A stretch of 64,000 bases of DNA, from the NCBI RefSeq assembly GCF_900636765.1, contig NZ_LR134313.1, forward strand, positions 1,240,001 through 1,304,000. Reading direction: 5' to 3'. This DNA is from Neisseria canis (lineage in GTDB: Bacteria; Pseudomonadota; Gammaproteobacteria; Burkholderiales; Neisseriaceae). The notes below the pieces were generated by a model. It searched no databases. It saw nothing but the letters and a program-made list of their open reading frames with translations, and was not told the DNA's origin. Below, piece after piece: positions 16,201-24,800 of this stretch. The translations under genes were made by a program, and so were the position numbers. Position 1 is the stretch's first letter, and each line of letters begins with the position of its first letter.

Positions 16201-17403
16201 ATGGAAAAATACCAATTTCCAGATAATCAAGGATTTTTTGGAGAGCATGGTGGTATGTATGTTTCAGAAACTCTGCTTACTGCTATGAAAAAATTAGCTC
16301 AGGCATACCAGGAGGCCAAAAACGATCCCGCATTTTGGGAAGCGTTCCGCTCCGATTTGAAACATTATGTCGGCCGCCCCAGCCCCGTTTACCACGCACA
16401 ACGCCTGTCTGAAAAGCTCGGCGGGGCGCAAATCTGGCTTAAGCGCGAAGACCTTAACCACACCGGCGCGCATAAAGTGAACAACACCATCGGTCAGGCG
16501 CTGCTGGCCAAGCGCATGGGCAAAAAACGCGTGATTGCCGAAACCGGCGCGGGGCAGCACGGCGTGGCGAGTGCCACCGTGGCTGCACGTTTCGGCATGG
16601 AATGCCATGTTTATATGGGCGCGGACGACATCCAACGCCAAGCGCCGAACGTGTTCCGCATGAAGCTGTTGGGGGCGAACGTGGTGAGTGTGGACAGCGG
16701 TTCGCGCACGTTGAAAGACGCCATGAACGAAGCCATGCGCGAGTGGGTGGCGCGGGTGGACGACACGTTCTACATCATCGGCACCGCCGCCGGCCCCGCG
16801 CCTTATCCCGAAATGGTGCGCGATTTCCAATGCGTGATCGGCAACGAAGCCAAAGAGCAGATGCTCGAAGCCATAGGCCGCCAGCCCGATGTGGCCGTGG
16901 CCTGCGTGGGCGGCGGTTCCAATGCCATCGGCTTGTTCCACCCCTATATCGGCGAAGAAAACGTGCGCCTGGTCGGCGTGGAAGCGGGCGGTAAAGGCGT
17001 GGACACAGACGAACATGCCGCGCCGATTACCAGCAAAGCCCCGATCGGCGTGCTGCACGGTTTCCGCAGCTACCTGATGCAGGACGAGCACGGCCAAGTG
17101 GTCGGCACCCATTCGGTATCCGCCGGTTTGGACTACCCGGGTATCGGCCCAGAGCACAGCCATTTGGCCGACATCGGCCGCGTTGAATACTATGCCGCCA
17201 ACGACGATGCCGCACTGGAAGCCTTTGATTTGCTGTGCCGATACGAAGGCATTATCCCCGCGCTGGAAAGCAGCCACGCGCTGGCGTGGGCGGTGGCCGA
17301 AGCGCCGAAGATGGGCAAAGACCAAGTGATACTGGTGAATTTGTCCGGCCGCGGCGATAAGGATATTAATACGGTGGCAAGGCTGAAAGGAATTGAGCTT
17401 TAA
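16201..17403 (+). CDS. trpB: Tryptophan synthase beta chain
   Basis: 400 residues from the ATG at 16201, which has TAGGAG 8 nt upstream; an in-frame start at 16174 lacks a ribosome site. The PLP lysine is K92 in [14 protein letters not shown] context (seen as [10 protein letters not shown]). [14 protein letters not shown] binds the PLP phosphate. It joins indole and serine to make tryptophan, with TrpA encoded elsewhere. TATAAT-like boxes at 16133 and 16155 suggest a local promoter. A DUS-like CGCCTGTCTGAAAA lies in the coding region near 16402. Confidence 0.95.
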   Translation: MEKYQFPDNQGFFGEHGGMYVSETLLTAMKKLAQAYQEAKNDPAFWEAFRSDLKHYVGRPSPVYHAQRLSEKLGGAQIWLKREDLNHTGAHKVNNTIGQALLAKRMGKKRVIAETGAGQHGVASATVAARFGMECHVYMGADDIQRQAPNVFRMKLLGANVVSVDSGSRTLKDAMNEAMREWVARVDDTFYIIGTAAGPAPYPEMVRDFQCVIGNEAKEQMLEAIGRQPDVAVACVGGGSNAIGLFHPYIGEENVRLVGVEAGGKGVDTDEHAAPITSKAPIGVLHGFRSYLMQDEHGQVVGTHSVSAGLDYPGIGPEHSHLADIGRVEYYAANDDAALEAFDLLCRYEGIIPALESSHALAWAVAEAPKMGKDQVILVNLSGRGDKDINTVARLKGIEL

Positions 17404-17407
17404 TGAA

Positions 17408-17440
17408 ATGCCCGTCTGAAAAAGTTTTCAGATAGATATT
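17408..17440 (+). terminator. Decayed DUS terminator after trpB
   Basis: The left arm has one mismatch to the DUS; the right arm has several. The stem is still possible around GAAAAAGTTTTC. Confidence 0.5.
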
Positions 17441-17714
17441 TGTATAATCTGAATTGTTTTATTCTTATGCTCGGTTTTAAACCGAGTTTTTTATTTTTTC
17501 ATTTATGAAAGGTATATATAGTCAATCAACTTAAAATAGTACGCTCACCATAATCAGGCTTGATTCCAATATTTCCTAATACTTACCAGAGCTCAAGAGC
17601 CTGAGTCAAGCCGTCATATTACGAAATTATGATAGACAATAAGTTTGTTTACATACTTTGAAGATTTTTTATTTATTTTTTATTTTTAGAAAAGAAATTG
17701 GAAATTTAGTGTTT

Positions 17715-17744
17715 TTGTTTATTGATATTTTATGTTATTATAAT
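17715..17744 (+). promoter_or_regulatory. Candidate sigma-70 promoter for the oxygenase gene
   Basis: TTGTTT, an 18-nt spacer and an exact TATAAT (17739-17744), 54 nt before the ATG. Confidence 0.5.
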
Positions 17745-17797
17745 GTATATTAATATTAATCTTGGTTAACTTTTAATTACAAGGAGGAGTTGTTAAA

Positions 17798-18709
17798 ATG
17801 GATAGCAATAGTTCATTATACGAAACTGCATTAAGAAACGTTGAGAATATGAAGAGCAAGTGTATTTCGGACAAGGAAATTTTGAAGAAGCAGAACTTCG
17901 TTGTCTCGGAATTAGAGATTGATAAAACCTTGCCATTAACACCCATTGAAAGTGGATTTGTCAAAAATTCTGAAATACCAATTACAGCAATTAATCTATT
18001 AAGTTACATTTGTGCGTTAGAGCTATATCCTGTGGTGTATCAGGGTGAGAATGAAGGTCAGTTAATACGACATGTTGTACCTAGACTTGGTTTAGAAAAA
18101 CAAATTAGCTCATATGGTTCTTCAATGGATTTCTTTCCACACGTTGATAATCCGGATCTGAAGCTTAGGAATGAAAAATCTAGTAACTATCTAAAAACGC
18201 CAGTGCCAGATACTCTTTCTTTATTATGTTTAAGACAGAATAAAGAAGTTGCTACTAGTATTTTATTACTGGATACTGTTTTAGCAGAGTTTAATGTAGA
18301 GGAAAAGAAACTTTTAGAAGAACCGGAGTTTACTATTAATAGACCTGCTTCCTTTACGAAAGGAAGTTCTAATAATCAAGTTCCTTTATTAGTAAAAGAT
18401 AATAATGGTTTATATTTATCGCGTTTCGATTTTCATAATGTTAGTACAAAGAATCCTGTTCATTCAGAAATACTAGAAAAATTTAAAAAAATTAGTCTTA
18501 ATCCTGATATTTGGATTTCTTTGTATTTAGAACCTGGACAAATAGTTACTTTTGATAATCAAAGAGTTTTACATACTAGAAATGGGTTTCAACCAAAATT
18601 TGATGGTTATGATAGATGGCTTTTAAGGGTTTTTGGTCTATTTACAAAATGCGCATATGAGACTTTATTATCTCCTAATAAATGTTTACATCATCTGCGT
18701 ACAAATTAA
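17798..18709 (+). CDS. Fe(II)/2-oxoglutarate oxygenase, clavaminate synthase/AsnO-like
   Basis: 303 residues. The iron triad is H115 and D117 in FFPHVDNP plus the distal H259 in QRVLHTRNGF. R273, 14 residues after the distal His, fits the 2-oxoglutarate-binding Arg of this fold. PDTLSLLCLRQ and TSILLLD also match the clavaminate synthase, VioC and AsnO group, whose members hydroxylate free or carrier-bound amino acids. The substrate cannot be read. A strong AAGGAGG lies 10 nt before the ATG. Codon use is far more AT-rich than the neighbours, a sign of transfer. A TSUP permease gene follows after 27 nt, so the two are probably one operon. Confidence 0.75.
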   Translation: MDSNSSLYETALRNVENMKSKCISDKEILKKQNFVVSELEIDKTLPLTPIESGFVKNSEIPITAINLLSYICALELYPVVYQGENEGQLIRHVVPRLGLEKQISSYGSSMDFFPHVDNPDLKLRNEKSSNYLKTPVPDTLSLLCLRQNKEVATSILLLDTVLAEFNVEEKKLLEEPEFTINRPASFTKGSSNNQVPLLVKDNNGLYLSRFDFHNVSTKNPVHSEILEKFKKISLNPDIWISLYLEPGQIVTFDNQRVLHTRNGFQPKFDGYDRWLLRVFGLFTKCAYETLLSPNKCLHHLRTN

Positions 18710-18736
18710 AAATTGAATAGTTTGTAGGAGAATGTA

Positions 18737-19540
18737 ATGGAAAATATATTTGTGGATGGTAGTATTCTTTCTGAATATTTTTATTTAGGTATTTTTCTTT
18801 TAATACTAGTTTCTTTGATAGCTGGTTACGTTGATGCAATTGCGGGAGGTGCAGGTTTAATTTTAATTCCTACATTTTTAATGATTGGCTTACCTCCTCA
18901 GACTGCATTGGCGCAGGAAAAATTGGTTAGTACGGTAGGTACGCTTGCAGCTATTAAAAATTTTATGAGGAGTAGCTCAATTATTTGGAAAATAGCACCT
19001 GTGGGTATAATTGCAGCATTGATAGGAGCGTTTATTGGAGCAAAAATAATTCTTGTACTACCGGAAGACATTATTAATTACATTATTTTAGCTTTTTTAC
19101 CTATTGGATTACTTGCTACTTTATTTAAAGGAGTATTACTAAAAAAAAATAATGAAACAACTAAAATTAAAGAATCTGCCATAGCCGTGTTTTTTACTTG
19201 TTTAATAGTAGGTTTTTATGACGGTTTTTTTGGGCCTGGGACGGGTAGCATTTTCATTATTGCGCTATTCGTTATTAATAAGTTATCACTTCTTCAAGCG
19301 TCAGCTACGTCAAAAATTTTCAATTTTGCATCTAATATAGGTGCTTTTGTAGCATTCTTATTTGCAGGCAAGATGGCAATAGTAATTGGTATACCTATGA
19401 TCATAGCAAATCTAATTGGAAATCATTTTGGTAGTTTGCATGCAATCAATTCTGATGGTGAAATTATTCGAAAGGTGTTAATAGTAACAGTATTGTTAAT
19501 TATTTGTTCTATGATATATAAAGTAATTTTTAGTTGGTAA
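18737..19540 (+). CDS. TSUP-family (TauE/SafE) permease
   Basis: 267 residues, about eight hydrophobic segments in two TSUP halves. The first has GYVDAIAGGAGLILIPTFL, the second GFYDGFFGPGTGSIFIIA. TSUP proteins move sulfite, sulfonates, sulfoacetate or other organic anions across the inner membrane. The SD is TAGGAG. It shares the AT-rich codon use of the oxygenase. The pair could make and export, or import and oxidise, one small molecule; that is inference from adjacency. Confidence 0.85.
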   Translation: MENIFVDGSILSEYFYLGIFLLILVSLIAGYVDAIAGGAGLILIPTFLMIGLPPQTALAQEKLVSTVGTLAAIKNFMRSSSIIWKIAPVGIIAALIGAFIGAKIILVLPEDIINYIILAFLPIGLLATLFKGVLLKKNNETTKIKESAIAVFFTCLIVGFYDGFFGPGTGSIFIIALFVINKLSLLQASATSKIFNFASNIGAFVAFLFAGKMAIVIGIPMIIANLIGNHFGSLHAINSDGEIIRKVLIVTVLLIICSMIYKVIFSW

Positions 19541-19576
19541 GAAGCTTATTATCATGTAATAAATTAGGGTAACAAA

Positions 19577-19610
19577 AATGCCTGTCTGAAACTTTTTTCA
19601 GACAGGCATT
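19577..19610. terminator. DUS inverted-pair terminator (bidirectional)
   Basis: An intact pair between the TSUP gene and the convergent cobW gene; it marks the right edge of the AT-rich cassette. Confidence 0.8.
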
Positions 19611-19625
19611 GTGTTTGCGGCAGGG

Positions 19626-20552
19626 CTATTCCAATGCGTCGTTTAACCTTTGTTCAATTGCATCGGCATCAAACGATTTGGCAATCAGCTCGAAGCGGCT
19701 GTCGCGACGCCATGAAACTTGGTTGGCGCCCCATTGCCCGTCAACCCAGTTGAGCCAAACCCAAGTGCCGAGCACGCGGAACACGCCTTTGGCGCGCACG
19801 AGGCCTTCGGTCATTTTGGGCAGGTCGTTGAAAAAGTGAGTGAGTTTTTCGCCGTCGAAATCGCGGTCGGCGGGGAAGGTGAAGCCTTGCGATTGCAAGC
19901 CCATGGTGTTGTCGGGCAGGGCTTTGACGCGGTAGCGTGATTTTTCGACCACGGGGATGTCGAGCCAGGCGATGTCCATTTGCGCGTTTTGCACTTCAGC
20001 CACTTTGGCTTTGGGCGGAAACAGTTTGGCCGCCTGCTCGCGGAATGCGGCCATCTGTTCGGGCGTGCACAGGTCGGTTTTGCTGGCGACCAGCACGTCG
20101 CACACGCCGATTTGGTCTTTGTAAAGCGCCTGTCTGGCGTAATCGGGGTCGGTAAACTGGCGCGGGTCAACCACGGTAAACACGGCGCCGATGTCGAGCA
20201 TTTGGTCGAAAGGCGGGGTTTTGAGTTCGTCGATAACGGTGGCGGCGTGTGCGAGGCCGCTGGCTTCAATCAGTATGCGGTCGGGTTTGTTGCCGGTAAC
20301 CATGCGGTTGATGGTGTTGCCCATTTGCGGGCCGGCCACACAGCAGAGGCATCCGCCGGCAATTTCTGCCACAGGGATGCCGTTGTCGCTCAACACGGCA
20401 CCGTCGATGCCGATTTCGCCGAATTCGTTAACCAGAATCACCCATTTTTCATCAGGATTTTTTTGTGCCATCAGGCTTTTGAGGGCGGTGGTTTTGCCGG
20501 TGCCGAGAAAGCCCGAAATCAGGTGGACTTTGGCTTTTTTTATTGTTGACAT
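19626..20552 (-). CDS. CobW/COG0523-family GTPase (probable zinc metallochaperone)
   Basis: 308 residues from the ATG at 20552. Walker A is GFLGTGKTT, the metal-binding CxCC is GGCLCC, and VNEFGEIGIDG and the NKxD-like SKTDL complete the G motifs. A C-terminal CobW_C domain follows (about 215-300). It overlaps the end of the Zur-type regulator gene, so both are probably co-translated; meningococcus has the same zur-cobW pairing. COG0523 GTPases under Zur deliver or redistribute zinc when it is scarce. An alternative ATG at 20561 exists. Confidence 0.85.
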   Translation of the reverse strand: MSTIKKAKVHLISGFLGTGKTTALKSLMAQKNPDEKWVILVNEFGEIGIDGAVLSDNGIPVAEIAGGCLCCVAGPQMGNTINRMVTGNKPDRILIEASGLAHAATVIDELKTPPFDQMLDIGAVFTVVDPRQFTDPDYARQALYKDQIGVCDVLVASKTDLCTPEQMAAFREQAAKLFPPKAKVAEVQNAQMDIAWLDIPVVEKSRYRVKALPDNTMGLQSQGFTFPADRDFDGEKLTHFFNDLPKMTEGLVRAKGVFRVLGTWVWLNWVDGQWGANQVSWRRDSRFELIAKSFDADAIEQRLNDALE

Positions 20553-21007
20553 TGTTTGCATATTCCTGTGAGTACAACATGTTCTTCTTTTACGGCAAAG
20601 CCGTTGGCGGCCACGGCTTTTTGCAGCGCCGTCCATTCTTTGCTGAGCGATTGTTCGTCAACCGCGCCGCATTCGGTGCAAACCAGAATGAATGCGCTGT
20701 GGTGCAGGTCGGCCGAGCTTTCGTGGCAACGGCTGCTGCATTCGTGTTGCGCATGGCTGCATAAAACGTAGCCGTTGACGGCGGCCACTTTGTGCAGCAC
20801 GCCTTGCTCCACCCAGAAATCGAGCGCGCGGTAGGCGGTGGGCGGAGCCACGGGTGTGTCGCTTTGCTGCTGCATCAGCGACAAAACGGTGTAGGCTTTA
20901 ATCACGCCGCTTTGCTGCAAAACCAAGTCGAGCACCTGCTCGCGCAGCGCGGTAACTTGGGCGCCGGTTTCGCGGCAGCGGTCGAGGATTTTTTGTTTGT
21001 GGTTCAT
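20540..21007 (-). CDS. zur: Fur-family zinc uptake regulator Zur
   Basis: 155 residues. The N-terminal winged helix (about 15-75) includes APPTAYRALDFWVEQGVLHKV. The metal-binding part has a His/Cys-rich HAQHECSSRCHES stretch and two CxxC pairs, CTEC and CKQC, that hold structural zinc. It represses zinc-uptake genes when zinc is sufficient. It is first in the operon with the CobW GTPase, which starts inside its last codons. No clear palindromic Zur box is visible upstream. Confidence 0.9.
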   Translation of the reverse strand: MNHKQKILDRCRETGAQVTALREQVLDLVLQQSGVIKAYTVLSLMQQQSDTPVAPPTAYRALDFWVEQGVLHKVAAVNGYVLCSHAQHECSSRCHESSADLHHSAFILVCTECGAVDEQSLSKEWTALQKAVAANGFAVKEEHVVLTGICKQCQQ

Positions 21008-21063
21008 TCCGTAAGCTTTCTGCAGGCCTGAAAAATCATGAATGGCGGTGTTTCATTATAACC

Positions 21064-21100
21064 GAATGCCTGTCTGAAAGGTATGTTCAGACAGGCATTC
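21064..21100 (-). terminator. DUS inverted-pair terminator after ydfG
   Basis: GAATGCCTGTCTGAA and its complement around a short loop, between the SDR gene and zur. Confidence 0.75.
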
Positions 21101-21115
21101 AACAGGAGCGGGGCA

Positions 21116-21862
21116 TTAGCCGCGGGTAACGGGCAGCGGGCCGAATGCCTGCGCCACGGGCATGATTTCGATGGTGTTCACGTTCATGTGCTTCGGGTTG
21201 TTGTAGAGCCAGAGGGCGGTGTCGGCTATGTCTTGCGGGCTGATATATTGCACGTTTTCGTAGAGTTTTTGTGCGCGCTCGTCATCGCCTTTGAAGCGGA
21301 CGTTGGAAAATTCGGTGCCGCCGCACAAGCCCGGCTCGATATTGCTCACGCGCACGCCCCTGCCTTGCAGATCGGCGCGCAGGTTGAGGGAAAACTGGCG
21401 CACAAACGCTTTGGTGGCGCCGTAAACATTGCCGCCGGGATAGGGGTAGGTGCCGGCGACGGAGCCGATATTGATGATGTAACCGTCTTTGCGCGCCACC
21501 ATTTGCGGCAGCACTTGGCGGGTAAGGTAGGTCAGGCCGATAACATTGGTTTGAATCATGGTCTGCCAGTCGTTGAAATCGGCTTCGGGGGCGAAGTCCA
21601 AACCCAGCGCCAAGCCGGCATTGTTGATAAGGCAGTCGATTTGGGCAAAATCTTCGGGCAGGCTTTGCAGGGCGGCATCAATGGAGACGTTGTCGGCCAT
21701 ATCCATTTGCAGCGGATGGAAACCCGCGCCCAATGCTTTTTGCAAATCTTGCAGCTTATCCAAACGCCGCGCCGCGCCGATGACTTTGAAGCCCGCACGA
21801 ACAAAGGTTTCGCACATCGCTTTGCCGAAACCGGCCGATGCGCCGGTGATTAAAACAGCCAT
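21116..21862 (-). CDS. ydfG: Short-chain dehydrogenase, YdfG-like 3-hydroxy acid dehydrogenase
   Basis: 248 residues. The NADP site is TGASAGFGKA with the Arg pair AARR after strand 2. NNAG, the catalytic Ser in GSVAGTYPYPGGNVYGATK (Tyr and Lys in YGATK) and IEPGLCGGTEF are typical of YdfG. In E. coli YdfG oxidises L-allo-threonine and serine and reduces malonic semialdehyde. Cytoplasmic. AAGGAG precedes the ATG. Transcribed alone. Confidence 0.85.
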   Translation of the reverse strand: MAVLITGASAGFGKAMCETFVRAGFKVIGAARRLDKLQDLQKALGAGFHPLQMDMADNVSIDAALQSLPEDFAQIDCLINNAGLALGLDFAPEADFNDWQTMIQTNVIGLTYLTRQVLPQMVARKDGYIINIGSVAGTYPYPGGNVYGATKAFVRQFSLNLRADLQGRGVRVSNIEPGLCGGTEFSNVRFKGDDERAQKLYENVQYISPQDIADTALWLYNNPKHMNVNTIEIMPVAQAFGPLPVTRG

Positions 21863-21946
21863 GATTTTCTCCTTTTCTTAAGGTGTTTTCGGGTATTATA
21901 CGCAAGCTGAAAAATATTCTAAGTATTTATGTTAAAGGAACGCGAA

Positions 21947-22402
21947 ATGAATTTCAAATTATTACCTGCATTAGCCGCCGGTGTTTTCTTGTTGGCCGGT
22001 TGCGGCGGCAGCGGGGAGGGCGTAGGCGCGAAAGGGCCGGTTTCGGAATCGCGTACCGCCGCGTTTAAAAGCATGATGCCTGAATATCTGAGCATGGGTA
22101 AAGTGGTGAAAGGCGAGGAAGAGTTTGATGCGGCAAAATTCCAGGCAAACGCTGCCGCTTTTGCGCAAAATGCGCGAAAGCCTTTCGAGCATTTCCAAAA
22201 CGACCCCGAAGGCAACGGTTACACGCTGCCGACAGTGTGGCAGAAACCCGCCGAATTCAAAGCGGAAGAGGAAAAATTCATTGCTGCAGTAGATGAGCTG
22301 AACGCGAAAGCGCAAAGCGGCGATTTTGAAGCCATTAAAGCGGCCTATGCCAAAACGGGGGAAAGCTGCAAATCCTGCCACAGCGTGTTTAGAAGCAATT
22401 GA
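21947..22402 (+). CDS. Class II cytochrome c (c'/c-556 type) lipoprotein
   Basis: 151 residues from the ATG at 21947, chosen for AAAGGA 7 nt upstream. A lipoprotein signal (GVFLLAGC) is followed by a four-helix domain and a C-terminal haem site CKSCH, the arrangement of cytochrome c'. Such periplasmic proteins bind NO or carry electrons; Neisseria has a cytochrome c' that protects against NO. An axial Met or open-site distinction cannot be settled by eye. Ends in a DUS terminator. Confidence 0.8.
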   Translation: MNFKLLPALAAGVFLLAGCGGSGEGVGAKGPVSESRTAAFKSMMPEYLSMGKVVKGEEEFDAAKFQANAAAFAQNARKPFEHFQNDPEGNGYTLPTVWQKPAEFKAEEEKFIAAVDELNAKAQSGDFEAIKAAYAKTGESCKSCHSVFRSN

Positions 22403-22406
22403 TACG

Positions 22407-22440
22407 ATGCCTGTCTGAAAGCTTTTCAGACAGGCATTTT
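22407..22440 (+). terminator. DUS inverted-pair terminator after the cytochrome gene
   Basis: ATGCCTGTCTGAAAGC and its complement, followed by TTTTT. Confidence 0.8.
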
Positions 22441-22488
22441 TACTGCTGTTAAAATCAAAATGCCTTTTAAGTAAAAAGGAGAAAACAC

Positions 22489-23454
22489 ATGAAGAACATC
22501 CGTGATTATTCCCTTTTGCTGCTGGGTTTGGCCGCATGGCCGGTGTGTGCCGACGTGGCGGACGCAGTTGAAGAGGATACTTGGATAGACCGCCAGCGCG
22601 GCTCGGTGCAGAGCGGCATACGCGGCTTGGCGCACAATATGGACGATTGGTTCGGCACGCCCGATCCCAACCGACCGGCCACTGCCAATCTGCGGGTGAT
22701 GCTGGATACGGAATGGAACAAATACGACGATTTTTCCGTAAAGCCCCGTGTGCGCGGGCGCGTGCGGCTGCCGGTTTTGGAGCGGCGCCTGAATGTGATT
22801 TTCGGCGATGATTCGCTGGATGACGAGCCGCAGCAAAACGCCCATGTTTACAGCGAGCAGCCGCGCCACAACGAAAAAGCGTTTGACCGCCGCCAAAGCC
22901 GTGATGAAAACTCGTCGCTGGCTTTACGTTGGTCGGATTTGACCAAGCGCTTGGGCGTGGAAACGGATTTTGATTTGGGCGTGCGCTCTGGCGACGACAT
23001 TTACGCACGCGCCAAGTTGGGCAAAGAATGGGTGCTCAATCCCGAGCTGGATACCCGCGTCGAACAAATCTACCGCTACGGGCTGGACAGCAAACATCAT
23101 GTGCGCAGCAACTGGGAAATCCGCCACGGCGGGGAAAACAAACCTTTCATCGCCAACCAAATGCATGTGCAGTACGAACATGATCGCGAAGAGCTTTGGA
23201 CTTGGGGCAACAGCCTCTACCGCCAGCATGATTTGGCAGGCATGATGAAGCGCTTGAACTACGGTGTGTACGCTGGCGGCGATATTGAAAAACGCAAAGT
23301 CAAGCTAAATAGTTACGGCCCGTTCGCAGGCTGGCGCCAGCCGGTGTGGAAAGACTGGCTGTTTATGCAGACCGAGGTTAATTATTTGAACGATAAGAAA
23401 CACAGCCGTAACCACCATGTGGGCGCGCTGCTGCGGTTTGAGGCTTTGTTTTAG
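22489..23454 (+). CDS. Hypothetical outer-membrane beta-barrel-like protein
   Basis: 321 residues with a cleavable signal peptide (about 1-21, LLLLGLAAWPVCA). The body shows many short amphipathic strands rich in Arg, Asp, Tyr and Trp, and the chain ends in Phe (FEALF), the usual last residue of outer-membrane barrels. No domain name is recognised. AAGGAG lies before the ATG. It stands alone after the cytochrome gene. It could instead be a periplasmic beta protein. Confidence 0.6.
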   Translation: MKNIRDYSLLLLGLAAWPVCADVADAVEEDTWIDRQRGSVQSGIRGLAHNMDDWFGTPDPNRPATANLRVMLDTEWNKYDDFSVKPRVRGRVRLPVLERRLNVIFGDDSLDDEPQQNAHVYSEQPRHNEKAFDRRQSRDENSSLALRWSDLTKRLGVETDFDLGVRSGDDIYARAKLGKEWVLNPELDTRVEQIYRYGLDSKHHVRSNWEIRHGGENKPFIANQMHVQYEHDREELWTWGNSLYRQHDLAGMMKRLNYGVYAGGDIEKRKVKLNSYGPFAGWRQPVWKDWLFMQTEVNYLNDKKHSRNHHVGALLRFEALF

Positions 23455-23489
23455 CGGCGTATAAAAATGGCAAACTTGTCATATCCGTA

Positions 23490-23628
23490 TATAGTAAAAA
23501 ACTTAATTTTAGTAGCATTTCCGTCATACTCGGGCTTGACCCGAGTATCCTGAGTTGCGCTGACTTTAGGAGATACTCGGGTCAAGCCCGAGTATGACGA
23601 ACGTACTATTTTTAATTCATCCACTATA
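23490..23628. repeat. 139-bp TATAGT-ended miniature repeat with internal palindromes
   Basis: The ends are TATAGT and ACTATA. Long imperfect inverted arms carry CTTAATTTTAGTA / TACTATTTTTAA and then the CGTCATACTCGGG palindrome on each side (23522-23550 and 23571-23601). It looks like a non-autonomous element. A third partial palindrome follows at 23639-23652. Confidence 0.65.
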
Positions 23629-23689
23629 TATACTTGCCCCGGGTATGACGGTGTTGTTATTTTTGAAGTTGGTAGGCTGTTACGATATT

Positions 23690-23724
23690 AATGCCTGTCT
23701 GAAAGCAGTTTTTCAGACAGGCAT
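23690..23724. terminator. DUS inverted-pair terminator after prmA
   Basis: An intact pair between the convergent barrel-like gene and prmA. Confidence 0.8.
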
Positions 23725-23740
23725 ATTCAAGTGGGCAGGG

Positions 23741-24628
23741 TTAGCGTTTGGTGCCGCTGAGGCAGGCCCAGCCGTTGTCGGTTTGTGCGGGGGCGATGTC
23801 GAACCATTGGCTGTAAATGTCGCTCATTTCTGCTACTTGTTCTTCCAAAATGCCGGATAACACGATGCGTCCGCCTGTTTTGGTGCGCGAAGCCAGCATG
23901 TCGCCGAGCATACGCAGCGGGTTGGCAAGGATGTTGGCAATCACGATATCGAAGCTGCCTTCTGGCAACTCGTCGGGCAGGTAAAATGCGGCGGTGGTTT
24001 GGTTTTGGGCGGCGTTTTCTTTGCTGGCGAGGATGGCTTGGTCGTCAATGTCCACGCCGGTTGCGCTGCCTGCGCCGAGCTTGAGGGCGGCAATGGCCAA
24101 AATGCCGGAGCCGCAGCCGTAATCCAAAACGGATTCACCACCTTGCAGATTGGTGTCCAGCCATTGCAGGCAAAGGCGGGTGGTGGGGTGGCTGCCGGTG
24201 CCGAATGCGAGACCGGGGTCGAGCTGGAGGTTGACGGCGCCGGCATCCGGTGCTGCGTGCCATGAGGGGGTAATCCACAGGCGGTCGGAAATTTTGATAG
24301 GGTCGAACTGGGATTGTGTGAGGCGCACCCAGTCTTGCTCGGGCAGCAGTTCGGATTCGTATGCGGGCGGCTCGATTTTTACGTCTTGTGCGGCGGCGGC
24401 GAGTATTTCCGATACCTTGTCTTGCTCTTGAAACAGGGCGATGATTTTGCTGCGTTGCCAGATTTGGCCGGTGGGCATGCCGGGTTCGCCGAAAATGGCT
24501 TCTTCCTGTTCGGTGTCTGCGTAGGCGTCTTCAATCGCGGTGGAAAGCGCGCCGTGTTCCATCAGGGCGTCGGAAAGGGTTTCGGCTATGCGCTCGTGTA
24601 CGAAAATGGTGATTTGTCGGTATGCCAT
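23741..24628 (-). CDS. prmA: Ribosomal protein L11 methyltransferase
   Basis: 295 residues, normal length. The N-terminal L11-recognition domain is followed by a Rossmann methyltransferase with DPGLAFGTGSHPTT, VLDYGCGSGILAIAA and the substrate-side IVIANILANPL. It trimethylates lysines of L11. The ATG at 24628 is the only good start. It appears to be alone; the neighbours on the same strand are separated by more than 170 nt. Confidence 0.95.
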   Translation of the reverse strand: MAYRQITIFVHERIAETLSDALMEHGALSTAIEDAYADTEQEEAIFGEPGMPTGQIWQRSKIIALFQEQDKVSEILAAAAQDVKIEPPAYESELLPEQDWVRLTQSQFDPIKISDRLWITPSWHAAPDAGAVNLQLDPGLAFGTGSHPTTRLCLQWLDTNLQGGESVLDYGCGSGILAIAALKLGAGSATGVDIDDQAILASKENAAQNQTTAAFYLPDELPEGSFDIVIANILANPLRMLGDMLASRTKTGGRIVLSGILEEQVAEMSDIYSQWFDIAPAQTDNGWACLSGTKR

Positions 24629-24779
24629 GAGATGTGTCCGGGGGTGTTTATGTTGCCTGTATTTTAACCTATATGGTTGTGAAACTTAATATCCCGAAGC
24701 GCCGGTCGTTAAACAATCTGATTCATAACTGTTTGCTGTGGTTTTGAGCCTGTGGTGTTTGCAGGCACCGGCTCCGGGT

Positions 24780-24796
24780 GGTTTTCAGACAGGCAT
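24780..24796 (-). repeat. Single DUS
   Basis: TTTTCAGACAGGCAT without a partner arm, directly after the stop of the next gene. Confidence 0.7.
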
Positions 24797-24800
24797 TGGG

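Larger units (their letters stand above)
17404..17797. other. Junction region before the AT-rich cassette
   Basis: No gene. It holds a decayed DUS pair (17408-17440: ATGCCCGTCTGAA and a damaged partner), a hairpin CTCGGTTTTAAACCGAG followed by T-runs (about 17471-17500), a TATAGT-type repeat fragment (17517-17544) and the cassette promoter. Composition shifts to strongly AT-rich after about 17500. Confidence 0.6.

Noticed and set aside
16294..17325. A 343-codon minus-strand frame opposite trpB
   Set aside because: Shadow of trpB; composition is His/Ala-rich with no domain.
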